A stretch of DNA of 64,000 nt. Origin: an uncultured Aquimarina sp. GTDB lineage: Bacteria; Bacteroidota; Bacteroidia; Flavobacteriales; Flavobacteriaceae. Under the pieces are notes generated by a model. That model made no database searches, was not told the DNA's origin, and saw only the letters and a list, made by a program, of their open reading frames with translations. Location: the NCBI GenBank assembly GCA_947496555.1, contig CANMDH010000006.1, positions 83,785 through 147,784 of the forward strand, in the 5' to 3' direction. Positions 45,068-53,905 of this stretch are shown in pieces. Numbering within the stretch: position 1 is the stretch's first letter; each line of letters opens with the position of its first letter. Made by a program: the position numbers and the translations under genes.

Positions 45068-45739
45068 CTATTCTCCTTCTTTCTTTAAAATAGCAATATC
45101 TTCGAGGAGTCGATCGACATCTTCGGGGTTGGTACCATCATAAAATCCACGTATGCGTTTCTTTTTATCGACCAGCACAAAATTTTCGGTATGTACCATA
45201 TCATAAGGACCTCCATCTCCATCAGATTTGGCAGCCAAGTATGATTTTCGAGCAAGATCATAGATTTGTTTTTTATCTCCAGTGACCAAATTCCATTTTG
45301 TATCAATTACACCTTTCTTGATAGCATACTTTTTTAATCGTGCTACGCTGTCTATTTTTGGAGTTACGCTATGCGAAAGCAAAAGCACTTCGTGATCGTC
45401 TATTAATCGATCCTGAATCTCTTTCATATGCCCTGTCATGATCGGGCAAATTGTTTGACAGGTGGTAAAGAAAAAATCAGCAACGTAGATCTTGTTGTTA
45501 TAGTTTTTTTGGGTTACCTCTTCCCCATTTTGATTAATTAATCTGAAATCGGCTATTTTATGATACTTGCGCACATACTGTACTGTACTATCAACCAATT
45601 CTGCATTTACCATTTCGGGTTCGTATACCGGTAACGTTCTATCTTTTTTTAGAATAGAATACATAATAGAGATGATAATCGCAGATAATACCAATAATAC
45701 TACTCCAAAAAACTTATATTTTGAAAAAAAATGATGCAT
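45068..45739 (-). CDS. SCO1/SenC-family copper chaperone-like protein
   Basis: A 223-aa protein with one N-terminal membrane anchor (FFGVVLLVLSAIIISIMYS) and a thioredoxin-like domain in the periplasm. The copper-binding motif CxxxC is in FFTTCQTICPIMTGHM, and the later His in MVHTENFVLVD is the third ligand. SCO proteins insert copper into cytochrome oxidase CuA or act as redox sensors. The ATG at 45739 is preferred to a TTG 21 bases upstream. Confidence 0.93.
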   Translation of the reverse strand: MHHFFSKYKFFGVVLLVLSAIIISIMYSILKKDRTLPVYEPEMVNAELVDSTVQYVRKYHKIADFRLINQNGEEVTQKNYNNKIYVADFFFTTCQTICPIMTGHMKEIQDRLIDDHEVLLLSHSVTPKIDSVARLKKYAIKKGVIDTKWNLVTGDKKQIYDLARKSYLAAKSDGDGGPYDMVHTENFVLVDKKKRIRGFYDGTNPEDVDRLLEDIAILKKEGE

Positions 45740-45861
45740 TCTTACTTTTTCTGCCTGCAAAATTACAAGGATTCTGGGGTTTATAGCCTTTGTTTACATT
45801 AAAAAAATACTAAAAGTTGTGATATAGGGTATTGATATTTTTATATACTCCTTTAAAAAGT

Positions 45862-45869
45862 TACTTTTG
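45862..45869 (+). promoter_or_regulatory. -7 promoter box of rseP
   Basis: TACTTTTG matches the Bacteroidota -7 consensus 26 bases before the rseP ATG. Confidence 0.55.
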
Positions 45870-45895
45870 CGTGATTTAATTTTGAAGAAAGACCT

Positions 45896-47218
45896 ATGAG
45901 TCCATTTTTTGTAAAAGCAATACAGTTACTATTAAGTTTATCTATCCTGATCGTGCTACACGAATTGGGACACTTTATACCCGCCAAATTATTTAAAACG
46001 CGCGTCGAAAAATTTTACCTCTTTTTTGACGTGAAGTTTTCTCTTTTCAAGAAAAAAATCGGTGAAACGGTTTACGGAATCGGTTGGCTACCCCTGGGAG
46101 GCTATGTAAAGATCGCCGGAATGATCGATGAAAGTATGGACAAAGAGCAAATGGCCGGCCCACCACAACCTTGGGAATTTAGATCAAAACCTGCGTGGCA
46201 ACGATTAATTATCATGCTTGGTGGAGTGACCGTAAACATTATCCTTGGGTTTTTGATCTTTATGGCAATTATTTTTACCTGGGGAACAAATCATGTAGGT
46301 TTTAATGACCTTCCGTCAGGATTTGCCGTACATGAATCTTTTGAGAAACTTGGTTTTGAAGATGGGGATCGTCTTTTGGCCGTAAATGGTAAAGAACTTG
46401 AAGATGTAACCGATATCAACCATTATTTATTTATGAGAGATGTAAAAGACATTAGTGTTTTGCATCCAAGTGGTCAAAAAGAAACTATCCAAATTCCGGA
46501 AGATATTGGCTCTACCATGTTTGAATCTGGTGTGTTGCGTCCTTTTTCTCCTATTATCCCTCCGGTATTAGATAGTATTGTACAAGGTACGCCGGCAGAT
46601 AAATCAGGATTACAAAAAGGGGATAAGATTTTATCGGTAAACGATCAAACAGTGCACTACTGGAGTGATTTTAATACCCTAAAAGCTGCCGATACTACAA
46701 AATCAGCTCTCAAGATTGTATATCTAAGAAACGGTGTCGAAAATTCGATTAATGTGACTCCAGATGAAGAAGGTACCATTGGTGTATATCCTAAAATAAA
46801 CTATACTATTCAGCATAAGGATTATTCATTTACCCAAAGTATTACTGCCGGCTTTGATTTTGGATATTGGACTTTGCATGATTATGTTGCCCAATTTAAG
46901 TATGTATTCACTAAAAAAGGAGCTAGCCAGGTAGGAGGTTTTGGAGCTATCGGTAATCTTTTCCCAGATGCCTGGGATTGGAGAGCTTTTTGGGGAACCA
47001 CCGCTTTTATATCTATCATCCTTGCTTTCATGAACATATTACCGATACCAGCATTAGATGGTGGGCATGTTATGTTTTTACTATATGAAATTATTGCAGG
47101 ACGAAAACCAAATGATAAGTTTATGGAGTATGCTCAACTCATTGGTTTTGTTATACTAATAGCTTTATTATTGTTTGCAAATGGAAACGATATCTATAGA
47201 GCCATCACAGGAAAGTGA
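45896..47218 (+). CDS. rseP: RIP zinc metalloprotease (site-2 protease)
   Basis: A 440-aa intramembrane zinc protease that cleaves anti-sigma factors and signal-peptide remnants. The catalytic HELGH lies in the first membrane helix (VLHELGHFIPAK), LDGGH with the third ligand in ILPIPALDGGHVMFL, and two PDZ regions lie between (GFEDGDRLLAVNGKELEDV and GLQKGDKILSVNDQTV). A membrane helix HRxx is at residues 100-125. It starts 26 bases after a promoter box and ends 93 bases before tRNA-Asn. Confidence 0.95.
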   Translation: MSPFFVKAIQLLLSLSILIVLHELGHFIPAKLFKTRVEKFYLFFDVKFSLFKKKIGETVYGIGWLPLGGYVKIAGMIDESMDKEQMAGPPQPWEFRSKPAWQRLIIMLGGVTVNIILGFLIFMAIIFTWGTNHVGFNDLPSGFAVHESFEKLGFEDGDRLLAVNGKELEDVTDINHYLFMRDVKDISVLHPSGQKETIQIPEDIGSTMFESGVLRPFSPIIPPVLDSIVQGTPADKSGLQKGDKILSVNDQTVHYWSDFNTLKAADTTKSALKIVYLRNGVENSINVTPDEEGTIGVYPKINYTIQHKDYSFTQSITAGFDFGYWTLHDYVAQFKYVFTKKGASQVGGFGAIGNLFPDAWDWRAFWGTTAFISIILAFMNILPIPALDGGHVMFLLYEIIAGRKPNDKFMEYAQLIGFVILIALLLFANGNDIYRAITGK

Positions 47219-47291
47219 TAAAAATTAAAAAAATCTTTTTGAGATCTAAAAAATAGTATATATTTGCACTCGCAAAAAGAGAAAAACACGC

Positions 47292-47299
47292 TATCTTTG
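47292..47299 (+). promoter_or_regulatory. -7 promoter box of tRNA-Asn
   Basis: TATCTTTG fits TAnnTTTG and lies 12 bases before the tRNA. A second copy, TATATTTG, at 47259-47266 may add to it. Confidence 0.6.
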
Positions 47300-47311
47300 C
47301 AAAACATAAAT

Positions 47312-47385
47312 TCCTCCTTAGCTCAGTTGGTTAGAGCATTTGACTGTTAATCAAAGGGTCCTTGGTTCGAGCCCAAGAGGGGGAG
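47312..47385 (+). tRNA. tRNA-Asn (anticodon GTT)
   Basis: A 74-nt cloverleaf. Acceptor stem TCCTCCT (47312-47318) pairs with AGGGGGA (47378-47384), discriminator G; the D loop contains CAGTTGGTTAGA, the anticodon loop CTGTTAA gives GTT at 47346-47348, and the T arm is CTTGG-TTCGAGC-CCAAG. CCA is not encoded. Its 3' 27 nt are the left attachment site of the genomic island, and the same sequence recurs at 60170-60197 without the rest of the tRNA. Confidence 0.97.
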
Positions 47386-47386
47386 C
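47359..47386 (+). other. Left attachment site (attL) in tRNA-Asn
   Basis: A 28-nt sequence (core CCTTGGTTCGAGCCCAAGAG) spanning the T arm and 3' acceptor strand of tRNA-Asn, repeated exactly at 60170-60197. Confidence 0.9.
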
Positions 47387-47391
47387 AAAGA

Positions 47392-47425
47392 AGCCTAAAT
47401 TACAAAAGTAGTTTGGGCTTTTTTT
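47392..47425 (+). terminator. Island-borne terminator downstream of tRNA-Asn
   Basis: AGCCTAAATTAC and GTAGTTTGGGCT pair (with G-U) around AAAA and run into TTTTTTT. It is just inside attL, so the island supplies a new terminator for the tRNA; the older one lies after attR at 60208-60241. Confidence 0.75.
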
Positions 47426-47601
47426 ATGCACTATATCTAGGTTTATGAATATTCATCACTATTTGACGTAAACCCATCTATAATTCAAGTTTATCTTCTT
47501 AATTGAATAAAAAAGAGACCAATTAGGTGTCCAAATATAATCTGGAGAGACCAACTCTCGACCGAGCTGTATGCCAATTGTTAAATCTAAATCAATTGGT
47601 T

Positions 47602-48807
47602 ATGAATGAAAAATTATCAATTCTGTTTTTAATTAAACGAAACAAACAAAACAAGAAAGGCTTATGCCCTATCTTCACAAGATTAACTTACCAGAAAAAA
47701 AGAAAAGAATTTGCAACAGGATTGTTTGTAAAACCTGAAGAGTGGGATGCAGGAAACCACCTAGTACTTGCAAAAGGAGTAAGCAATCAATTTTTAATAA
47801 GTGAGCTAATGCTTATCAAGCAAAAAGTCAATAAATCATTATTAGCATTACAGCTAAAAGACATTGAATTTGATGTTAATGATATCTATAACTACAGTTT
47901 TAAAAAAACTACTAAAGTAGAAATTGAGGTTATTAGCTTCTTCCGAGATTATTTGAGTAAAATGGAAAAGCTCATAGGAAAAGATATTAAAGAATCTACT
48001 TGGAAGAAGTTTAACTATGTATGCAATGATTTAGAATCATTTGTTCAATACAAATATCATAAGATGGATATTCCCTTTAACTTCCTTAAAACATCGTTTC
48101 TAGTGGATTTTGAGTACTACTTAAGGACTACAAAGAACCAAAAGCAGATAACTATCAATAAAGCAATTCAACGCTTTAGAAAGCCAATTAAAGTAGCTGT
48201 ATCTGAAGGATATTTGGACAAAGATCCATTTATGCTACATAGGTTTAAAACTGTTAAAAAAGAAGTTGTTTTCCTTACTAATGAGGAGCTGAAAAAACTT
48301 GAAGAATATGAGTTTACCCAAACTAGATTACAACAGGTAAAAGATATGTTTATGTTTTGCTGTTATACTGGTCTTGCATATACAGAAATGGCGAATCTCC
48401 AACCCCAACATATCCAGAAAGGATTTGATAAAAATCTGTGGATAAAAATGTCTAGACAAAAAACAGAAAAGTCTATTTCTATCCCTCTATTACATCAAGC
48501 AAATGATATCCTGAATAAATATAGAAACGATAGTCAGTTATTACCTATAATTTCAAATCAACGATTTAATTCTTATCTGAAGGAAATTGCTGAGATCGTT
48601 GGAATTGAAAAAAGGCTTACTCATCATACAGCAAGAAAGACTTTTGCTTCTACAGTATTACTGTACAATGATGTACCAATGGAAATAGTTTCAGAACTTC
48701 TAGGTCATAGTAGTATTACAATTACTGAACAGAGCTATGGCAAAGTGGTACAGAAAAAAGTAAGTGAGGAAATGCAGAAGCTTATGAAGAAGTGGAGAAA
48801 AAACTAA
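47602..48807 (+). CDS. Tyrosine-type site-specific integrase (Bacteroidota type)
   Basis: A 401-aa recombinase likely to excise and integrate the island at tRNA-Asn. An N-terminal arm-binding region (IFTRLTYQKKRKEFATGLFV), a SAM-like core-binding domain and a C-terminal catalytic domain are present. HHTARKTFAS (His-x-x-Arg) and LLGHSSITITEQSYGKV (His and nucleophilic Tyr) are intact. The first Arg position reads TGLAYTEM, so Arg is replaced by Ala, as I recall for IntDOT-like relatives. The start ATG at 47602 was chosen over a GTG 75 bases upstream. The stop overlaps the convergent XRE gene by 4 bases. Confidence 0.93.
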   Translation: MNEKLSILFLIKRNKQNKKGLCPIFTRLTYQKKRKEFATGLFVKPEEWDAGNHLVLAKGVSNQFLISELMLIKQKVNKSLLALQLKDIEFDVNDIYNYSFKKTTKVEIEVISFFRDYLSKMEKLIGKDIKESTWKKFNYVCNDLESFVQYKYHKMDIPFNFLKTSFLVDFEYYLRTTKNQKQITINKAIQRFRKPIKVAVSEGYLDKDPFMLHRFKTVKKEVVFLTNEELKKLEEYEFTQTRLQQVKDMFMFCCYTGLAYTEMANLQPQHIQKGFDKNLWIKMSRQKTEKSISIPLLHQANDILNKYRNDSQLLPIISNQRFNSYLKEIAEIVGIEKRLTHHTARKTFASTVLLYNDVPMEIVSELLGHSSITITEQSYGKVVQKKVSEEMQKLMKKWRKN

Positions 48808-49025
48808 AATTCAAAAAACTCTTTTACATCTACATTAATAGCTTTTGCTATTTTTAGTAAAGTAAGAGACGTTACATTTTGCCTACCATTTTCTATACTA
48901 GAAAGATTAGGTTTCTCCATTTTGATCTCTGCACATACATCAAGTTGACTTAACCCTTTTTCCCTTCGGAGTTTAGCAATATTTGACCCTACTGATTTTA
49001 AAAATTTCTTTTCTGATGCTGTCAT
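48804..49025 (-). CDS. XRE-family helix-turn-helix regulator
   Basis: A 73-aa DNA-binding protein with a Cro/CI-type HTH: KLRREKGLSQLDVCAEIKME and IENGRQNVTSLTLLKIAKA (residues 18-62). It is oriented against the integrase and away from the cargo, as a lysogeny-type switch would be. It probably represses the divergent lipoprotein gene or the integrase (inference). Confidence 0.9.
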   Translation of the reverse strand: MTASEKKFLKSVGSNIAKLRREKGLSQLDVCAEIKMEKPNLSSIENGRQNVTSLTLLKIAKAINVDVKEFFEF

Positions 49026-49132
49026 AACTTAACTATGACAAGGTGGTTAATATCTAAACTCAAAGGGTTATGATATATAATAACTATTATTTATATTTAT
49101 CACTCATTTATTAAACCCATAAATTCTATACT

Positions 49133-49576
49133 ATGAAAAAAATGAGCCTATTATTAGCCTTAATACTATTATTAACATCATGTTCAAACAATGATGACAA
49201 TAATGACCAAGTGAATACAGAAATTGTAGACTACAAACACAGAGTAGTTTTGGTAGCTGGAGGCCCCGTAATTGAAGGGGAAGTGTCTGTAAAAATAAAT
49301 CATACTTATGCACAAGGTAATTCTATTGATGAAACTCACATATTTACATTTAATGGAGAAAGATATATTCCCACATTGGATAATGCCAATTCATCAAGGT
49401 TTACCATTACAAATAATTCTGCATTTAATATGAGTATTAACTTCGACGCCGTTAGAGGAGATGGTAATGGTGGATTCCTGTCTCCAGATGAAAGAAATGA
49501 TTTTGTTGGTCTTGAAAGCAATACAACCAAAACCATGATTTATAATTATGACAAAAAAGAATATTTAGAACAATAG
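49133..49576 (+). CDS. Small island lipoprotein
   Basis: A 147-aa lipoprotein with signal MKKMSLLLALILLLTSC and lipidation Cys17, followed by SNNDDNNDQ. The domain is beta-rich (YKHRVVLVAGGPVIEGEVSVKI, HIFTFNGERYIP). No family is recognised. It lies divergently from the XRE gene and ends at a strong terminator. Confidence 0.75.
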   Translation: MKKMSLLLALILLLTSCSNNDDNNDQVNTEIVDYKHRVVLVAGGPVIEGEVSVKINHTYAQGNSIDETHIFTFNGERYIPTLDNANSSRFTITNNSAFNMSINFDAVRGDGNGGFLSPDERNDFVGLESNTTKTMIYNYDKKEYLEQ

Positions 49577-49590
49577 AAAAATCTTCATAG

Positions 49591-49631
49591 GGTCATATTA
49601 ACCACCTATAAAATTTAATATGACCTTTTTT
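49591..49631 (+). terminator. Terminator after the first island lipoprotein
   Basis: A perfect 11-bp stem GGTCATATTAA (49591-49601) with its complement at 49615-49625, followed by TTTTTT. Confidence 0.85.
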
Positions 49632-49680
49632 ATACTTATTTTTATAACTCCCTTTTAATCAATCTACTACATCTGCTCTT

Positions 49681-50259
49681 ATGAAAAAAATTGTACTTTT
49701 AATTTTTTCTACTTTATTAGTTCTTTATAGTTGTAAGAAAAGTGAGCCCCAAAAAGAACAAGAAGAGTTTGATGATAAAATTACCATTTCCGATATAGAG
49801 AAAATACTTGAAGACCATAGACAAAAAAATAAAGGCAATGATTCAATAAGAAAAACCTTAGATATAAATGACATCATTACCATCAAATCATTTCACCCTG
49901 TATGGAAAGATACAGAGGGCAAGTATGACACCAAAATTTCAATATTACACGAAATAATAAGAATTGGCAACGATGAAAGAAGAACCGTTGATGCAATAAA
50001 CTATGATATGATAATTACAGATAGATTTGAAAACGAATTGTATAGAATTAAGAATTTGACATATGATGAAAATTTAGTAGCACACGATATAGGTGTTAAT
50101 TACTCCCTTTCAGATTTTCCCTCCACCATCTTAGAATACAATAAAAACAACAACACTATTTTAGAAAAATTACGAACATATCATTGGAAACAGTTAAAGA
50201 CTAAGGCAGAAATTAAAGTAATATTGTATACAGACGGGAAAGTATTAAAAGCAAACTGA
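49681..50259 (+). CDS. Island lipoprotein of unknown function
   Basis: A 192-aa lipoprotein, signal FSTLLVLYSC with Cys18. A Lys/Glu linker leads to a domain starting ITISDIEKILEDHRQ and containing YDMIITDRFENELYRIKNLTY. No motif is recognised. Probably envelope-located; role in the island unknown. Confidence 0.7.
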   Translation: MKKIVLLIFSTLLVLYSCKKSEPQKEQEEFDDKITISDIEKILEDHRQKNKGNDSIRKTLDINDIITIKSFHPVWKDTEGKYDTKISILHEIIRIGNDERRTVDAINYDMIITDRFENELYRIKNLTYDENLVAHDIGVNYSLSDFPSTILEYNKNNNTILEKLRTYHWKQLKTKAEIKVILYTDGKVLKAN

Positions 50260-50429
50260 CATAATTTTTTCCGTTATTTATATGCATCCCCTTTTTTAAA
50301 AATTTATTTTTTTAAATTTTCAAGCTAAATTATTTAACGTGAACGCTATATTACCTATCATCATCCCCCACCCTTTTTAAACATTGGGCTGATACCCCCA
50401 TACCAATTGTTTAATCTAAATTTTAAATT

Positions 50430-50798
50430 ATGACTAGTTACAAAGAAATATTTAACGAATTAACGGGAGAATCTGAGTTTGAGTTCAATGCTACTCTTAT
50501 TGAAATAGGCACAACAGTATTACAAAACAGCAATGAAAAAGATTACATAATTGTAACTCTACAATTTCATTTACCTAATGGTGATGAGGTAGAACGCACT
50601 GCTATTTGCTATGCTTCAAATTATGAAAAAGGTATTGAAATTGGCAAAGATTATCTATGTAATCTAAGCTTTGACCAAGAGGGTAATCCACAAATCCGAA
50701 TGTCTCATTTAAATAATACCAAAAGAGCCAACATAAATGATTTTGAAGGGTTACTACAAAAGAAAAAACAACTAATCGACGAAGAATTAGTCATGTAA
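50430..50798 (+). CDS. Small protein of unknown function upstream of the ATPase
   Basis: A 122-aa cytosolic protein with no signal. The middle (ATLIEIGTTVLQ, DYIIVTLQFHLPNGDEVERTAICY, GKDYLCNLSFDQEGNPQIR) looks like an OB-like beta barrel, which would fit a nucleic-acid binding partner for the ATPase 153 bases downstream. A terminator follows at 50822. Homology not recognised. Confidence 0.6.
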   Translation: MTSYKEIFNELTGESEFEFNATLIEIGTTVLQNSNEKDYIIVTLQFHLPNGDEVERTAICYASNYEKGIEIGKDYLCNLSFDQEGNPQIRMSHLNNTKRANINDFEGLLQKKKQLIDEELVM

Positions 50799-50821
50799 AG
50801 TTCCTAAAATTATCAACAAAC

Positions 50822-50857
50822 AAGGGTTTATGCAATATAGTGTAGACCCTTTTTTTG
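50822..50857 (+). terminator. Terminator between the small protein and the ATPase
   Basis: GGGTTTA (50824-50830) with TAGACCC (50843-50849), then a run of eight T. The ATPase therefore has its own promoter. Confidence 0.75.
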
Positions 50858-50951
50858 ATGCCCATTAAGTACTTAACAAGTTATTAATATCAAATAACCA
50901 GAACATTAATCAATTATAAACAAAAAAGTTAATTGACTCAAAACCAACATT

Positions 50952-51845
50952 ATGAAATTAAGAAAATCACAAAGAAAAAATGTCAAAATCAAAATGGCAT
51001 TACAAGGCATTTCTGGCTCTGGAAAAACATATAGTTCTTTGCTAATTGCAAAAGGACTAACCAATGGAGGTTTTTCAAAAACAGCCATTATAGATACAGA
51101 AAATGGAAGTGCTGATCTCTATACACATTTAGGTCAATACAATGTATTAACATTAAAACCTCCTTTTACACCTGAAAGTTATACTCAAGCAATAGATGTT
51201 TGTTTAAAGGAAGGTATGGAAGTAATTATTATAGATAGTATCAGCCATTGTTGGTACGAGCTTTTAGACTTTCATTCAAGGCTTGTTGGTAATTCATTTA
51301 CAAACTGGAATAAAGTCACACCAAGACACAAAGCTTTTATCAATAAAATGCTCCAAGCGGACGCCCATATTATAGCTACAATGAGAACAAAGCAAGGTTA
51401 TATACTAAACCATAAGGATGGTAAATATATACCTGAAAAAGTGGGTCTAAAGGCTATTCAAAGGGATGGAACAGACTATGAGTTTACATTAGTTTTTGAA
51501 CTCAACACTAAACACTTTGCTAGTGCCAGTAAAGACAGAACCAATTTGTTCTCAGGAAAACCCGAATTCATAATTAATGCAGCTACAGGTAAAAAGATAT
51601 TGAATTGGTGTGATGAAGGAAATGACACTGAATTAAATAAAGTAGAACGGGAAATAGATCGCTGTAAAACTATTAAGGGCTTAAGACATATTTTTACTAA
51701 ATACTCTCAATTGCAAGAACAGTTAAAACCATTAATCCTTAAAAAGAAAAGAGAGATTGAAAATATTGAAACTCAAATTATCCCAAGCTCTCAAGTTATA
51801 AGCGAAATCAATGACTCAAAAAACAGGAAAAATGGTAACAAATAA
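50952..51845 (+). CDS. RecA-like phage nucleotide-binding ATPase (AAA_24-like)
   Basis: A 297-aa P-loop ATPase. Walker A is GISGSGKTYSS (residues 19-29), a second acidic strand is AIIDTENGSADLY, and Walker B is VIIIDSISH. KAFINKMLQADAHIIATMRTKQGY is typical of the phage AAA_24 nucleotide-binding proteins, usually encoded with recombination or replication genes of phages and islands. The C-terminal tail is charged and helical. Likely acts in island replication or recombination (inference). Confidence 0.85.
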   Translation: MKLRKSQRKNVKIKMALQGISGSGKTYSSLLIAKGLTNGGFSKTAIIDTENGSADLYTHLGQYNVLTLKPPFTPESYTQAIDVCLKEGMEVIIIDSISHCWYELLDFHSRLVGNSFTNWNKVTPRHKAFINKMLQADAHIIATMRTKQGYILNHKDGKYIPEKVGLKAIQRDGTDYEFTLVFELNTKHFASASKDRTNLFSGKPEFIINAATGKKILNWCDEGNDTELNKVEREIDRCKTIKGLRHIFTKYSQLQEQLKPLILKKKREIENIETQIIPSSQVISEINDSKNRKNGNK

Positions 51846-51962
51846 TATTACTAATGCAAATGGTAACTTATCAATAAACACGGAAAATTTGATAAAAAAG
51901 GAAAAATTAATCCGTTTAAGCATTATTATTATATATAGCGGTTTTGTAAATCTTTGTATAAA

Positions 51963-52205
51963 ATGGATATTGGAGAATTACTAAAATTTAGCACCCCTGA
52001 GAGCCTTTTAATCATAACCTGGAACAACATACTCAAACAGCATTTTTGTCCTTTTAAAGCTAAGGTAATAAACAATATTGGTTGTTTAAAGAAAGGACAA
52101 ATAGTATGGGTAGAACAGATAAAAGTTACACAAGAATTAAAGACAGTATTTATTATAGATGGGCAAGCATATTATTATTACCATCTAGATATCATAATTG
52201 AATAA
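51963..52205 (+). CDS. Small island protein of unknown function
   Basis: An 80-aa protein, start ATG at 51963 preferred over a TTG 9 bases upstream. PESLLIITWNNILKQHFC and GQIVWVEQIKVTQELKTVFII suggest a compact alpha/beta fold, with YYYYHLDIII at the end. No family assigned. It lies before the long non-coding stretch. Confidence 0.55.
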   Translation: MDIGELLKFSTPESLLIITWNNILKQHFCPFKAKVINNIGCLKKGQIVWVEQIKVTQELKTVFIIDGQAYYYYHLDIIIE

Positions 52206-52441
52206 ATAGGAGTTATGTTGTATTTTGGATATCCAAGCTTTTGAGACGTTTTCTCCTTATCAAAAAAACACTGAAAATGCGCATCTATAGACCAATAAAC
52301 CTGTATCCTTTCTAATTTTGCAAAAAATGGTGCAGGTTTAAATTATTTTCAACAGAAATCAATTAAAACAGGAAAATTACCGTAATAAACAAAGAATTAA
52401 TATATTATTGCTAAAAAATTAACAAAAAAGTGTTAAAAAAA

Positions 52442-52472
52442 TTTGGAATTCTCATTTATTTTTCGTATATTG
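52442..52472 (+). promoter_or_regulatory. Promoter candidate for the structured RNA
   Basis: TTTG at 52442-52445 and TATATTG at 52466-52472 (one base short of TAnnTTTG), 20 bases apart, fit the Bacteroidota -33/-7 layout; transcription would start near 52480. A weaker TAATTTTG box is at 52313-52320. Confidence 0.5.
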
Positions 52473-52479
52473 TAACTCT

Positions 52480-52960
52480 TCAAAAAACATAGCTAAAACA
52501 AAATTTTCCAAACACTACAAAAGAATGAAGATTTAAACAATTATTTTTTAGTTGTTTATTATTGAGTTTAGAATAGATACAGTCACAGTATAGAATAAGA
52601 ACTCATAGCAACCACTACCATAAGTAGTATCCAACCTAGAAGACGAAAGTGAGTATAGGTATAGACATCGGGTTGTAGTACTCAAATTAACATAGAGTAT
52701 GAGATTTCTCCGGTAGGTTGTGAAAATTGCCATAATATAAATTTATAGGCGAATATGTGATCTCAATATAAAAGTGAGAGATTCGCGTAGGTGTAAGTAG
52801 TAATGCTGACGTACGGTATAAATGAAGTTTATGGTTGATATTGCAATATGGCAACATATTGTAGAGGCTGATTAAAAGCTTAAAGGGGATTTTTATATCC
52901 AATAACGAAATCAGCTTAAATACTCAAATTACCCTCCTATAAATAATGAGTATAAGAAAT
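52480..52960 (+). ncRNA. Candidate structured non-coding RNA upstream of a GIY-YIG gene
   Basis: An 877-base gene-free stretch (52206-53082) holds about 480 bases that fold densely. Helices by eye: ACTAC/GTAGT at 52614-52628; CAACC-CTACC (52609-52619) with GGTAGGTTG (52712-52720); TACTC/GAGTA at 52679-52699; GCGAAT/ATTCGC at 52749-52786 with inner TCTCA/TGAGA; CAATATG-GCAA-CATATTG at 52844-52861 (a GNRA tetraloop); GCTGATT/AATCAGC at 52867-52915 enclosing GGAT/ATCC; TACTCA/TGAGTA at 52921-52952. The 11-mer TACTCAAATTA occurs at both 52679 and 52921, allowing alternative pairing. I find no group I intron core. Function unknown. Confidence 0.5.
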
Positions 52961-53082
52961 ATAATACATTCATTACTATTAATCTTATAGAAGGGATAAT
53001 AAAGCCTTTTAACACATTTTATATAATTATTATCCATAGTACTTGTTTGTGGATATTATAAAGAATTAAAATCCTTAATTTT

Positions 53083-53769
53083 ATGAAAGAAAACGCCAAA
53101 CAAGATTTTGGTATCATTTACAAAGCTGAAAATACACTTAACGGTGAAATTTATATTGGTGCAACAACTTACGATTTAGATAAAAGAAAAGCAGATCATA
53201 TTCAAAGAGCATCAAGAGGAGATACAAACACATTTCAGGAAGCCATTAGTACTTACGGTGCTGAAGCTTTTAATTGGGAACAAATTGATACTGCCACCAA
53301 CTCTAATGAACTAGCAGAGAAAGAAAAGAGCTCAATCCTTCTATATAAAAGTAAAGAAGAAGGTTACAATCAAGATTCTGGAGGTGGATTTCAAAAAAAA
53401 GTATATCAGTATTCTCTGGATGGGTCTTTAATAAAAACCTATACTAATTTACAAGATGCTGCTAATGCTGTCGGAGCAAATAAAAGAAGTATTAGTAGTG
53501 TATGCTTGAACATCAACAGAACCTGTAAGGGGTATTATTGGAGCTATAATTATAGCGAACCTTTTCTACCTGAAACTGATCGGAGAAAAAAAGATGTTAT
53601 CCAATATTCTATAGAAGGGAAACTTATCGCCAAATATAAATCTGTAGCAGAAGCCTCAGGGCAAACAGGAATATCCAAAACTTGTATATCTAGAGTCTGT
53701 CGAGGTGAACGAGAGCAAACGGGTGGATATGTTTGGAAGTATATTCAACAAAGCAATCACCAAAGCTAG
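53083..53769 (+). CDS. GIY-YIG homing-type endonuclease with two NUMOD1 repeats
   Basis: A 228-aa nuclease. Residues 10-95 form a GIY-YIG domain (GIIYKAE ... IYIGATTYDLDKRKADHI, then Glu in EKEKSSILLYKSKEEGYNQ). Two NUMOD1-type DNA-binding modules follow (VYQYSLDGSLIKTYTNLQ and VIQYSIEGKLIAKYKSVAEA, each ending in CxxxxxxTxGxYWxY-like segments). Free-standing phage homing endonucleases look like this. It begins 120 bases after the structured region, on the same strand, so the two may share a transcript. Confidence 0.88.
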   Translation: MKENAKQDFGIIYKAENTLNGEIYIGATTYDLDKRKADHIQRASRGDTNTFQEAISTYGAEAFNWEQIDTATNSNELAEKEKSSILLYKSKEEGYNQDSGGGFQKKVYQYSLDGSLIKTYTNLQDAANAVGANKRSISSVCLNINRTCKGYYWSYNYSEPFLPETDRRKKDVIQYSIEGKLIAKYKSVAEASGQTGISKTCISRVCRGEREQTGGYVWKYIQQSNHQS

Positions 53770-53905
53770 CCCAAACCTTATTTAGAAGTAACCAATAAAC
53801 ATTTTCATAAATTATTAGTTTTTTCTATTCCCTAAGAATTATCCAATAGTTCTAATTAAATTTGAAGCAACTATAAACAAATTATATCGTAAATAAGAAG
53901 TATTG

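Noticed and set aside
52548-52902. Minus-strand reading frames of 61 and 71 codons
   Set aside because: They overlap the structured region, have no start context and contain biased Tyr/Leu/Ser residues typical of chance frames.
52480-53769. Group I intron with an endonuclease ORF
   Set aside because: I looked for the conserved P3/P7 core (GACTA-like and its partner) and found none, and no interrupted exon could be found on either side.
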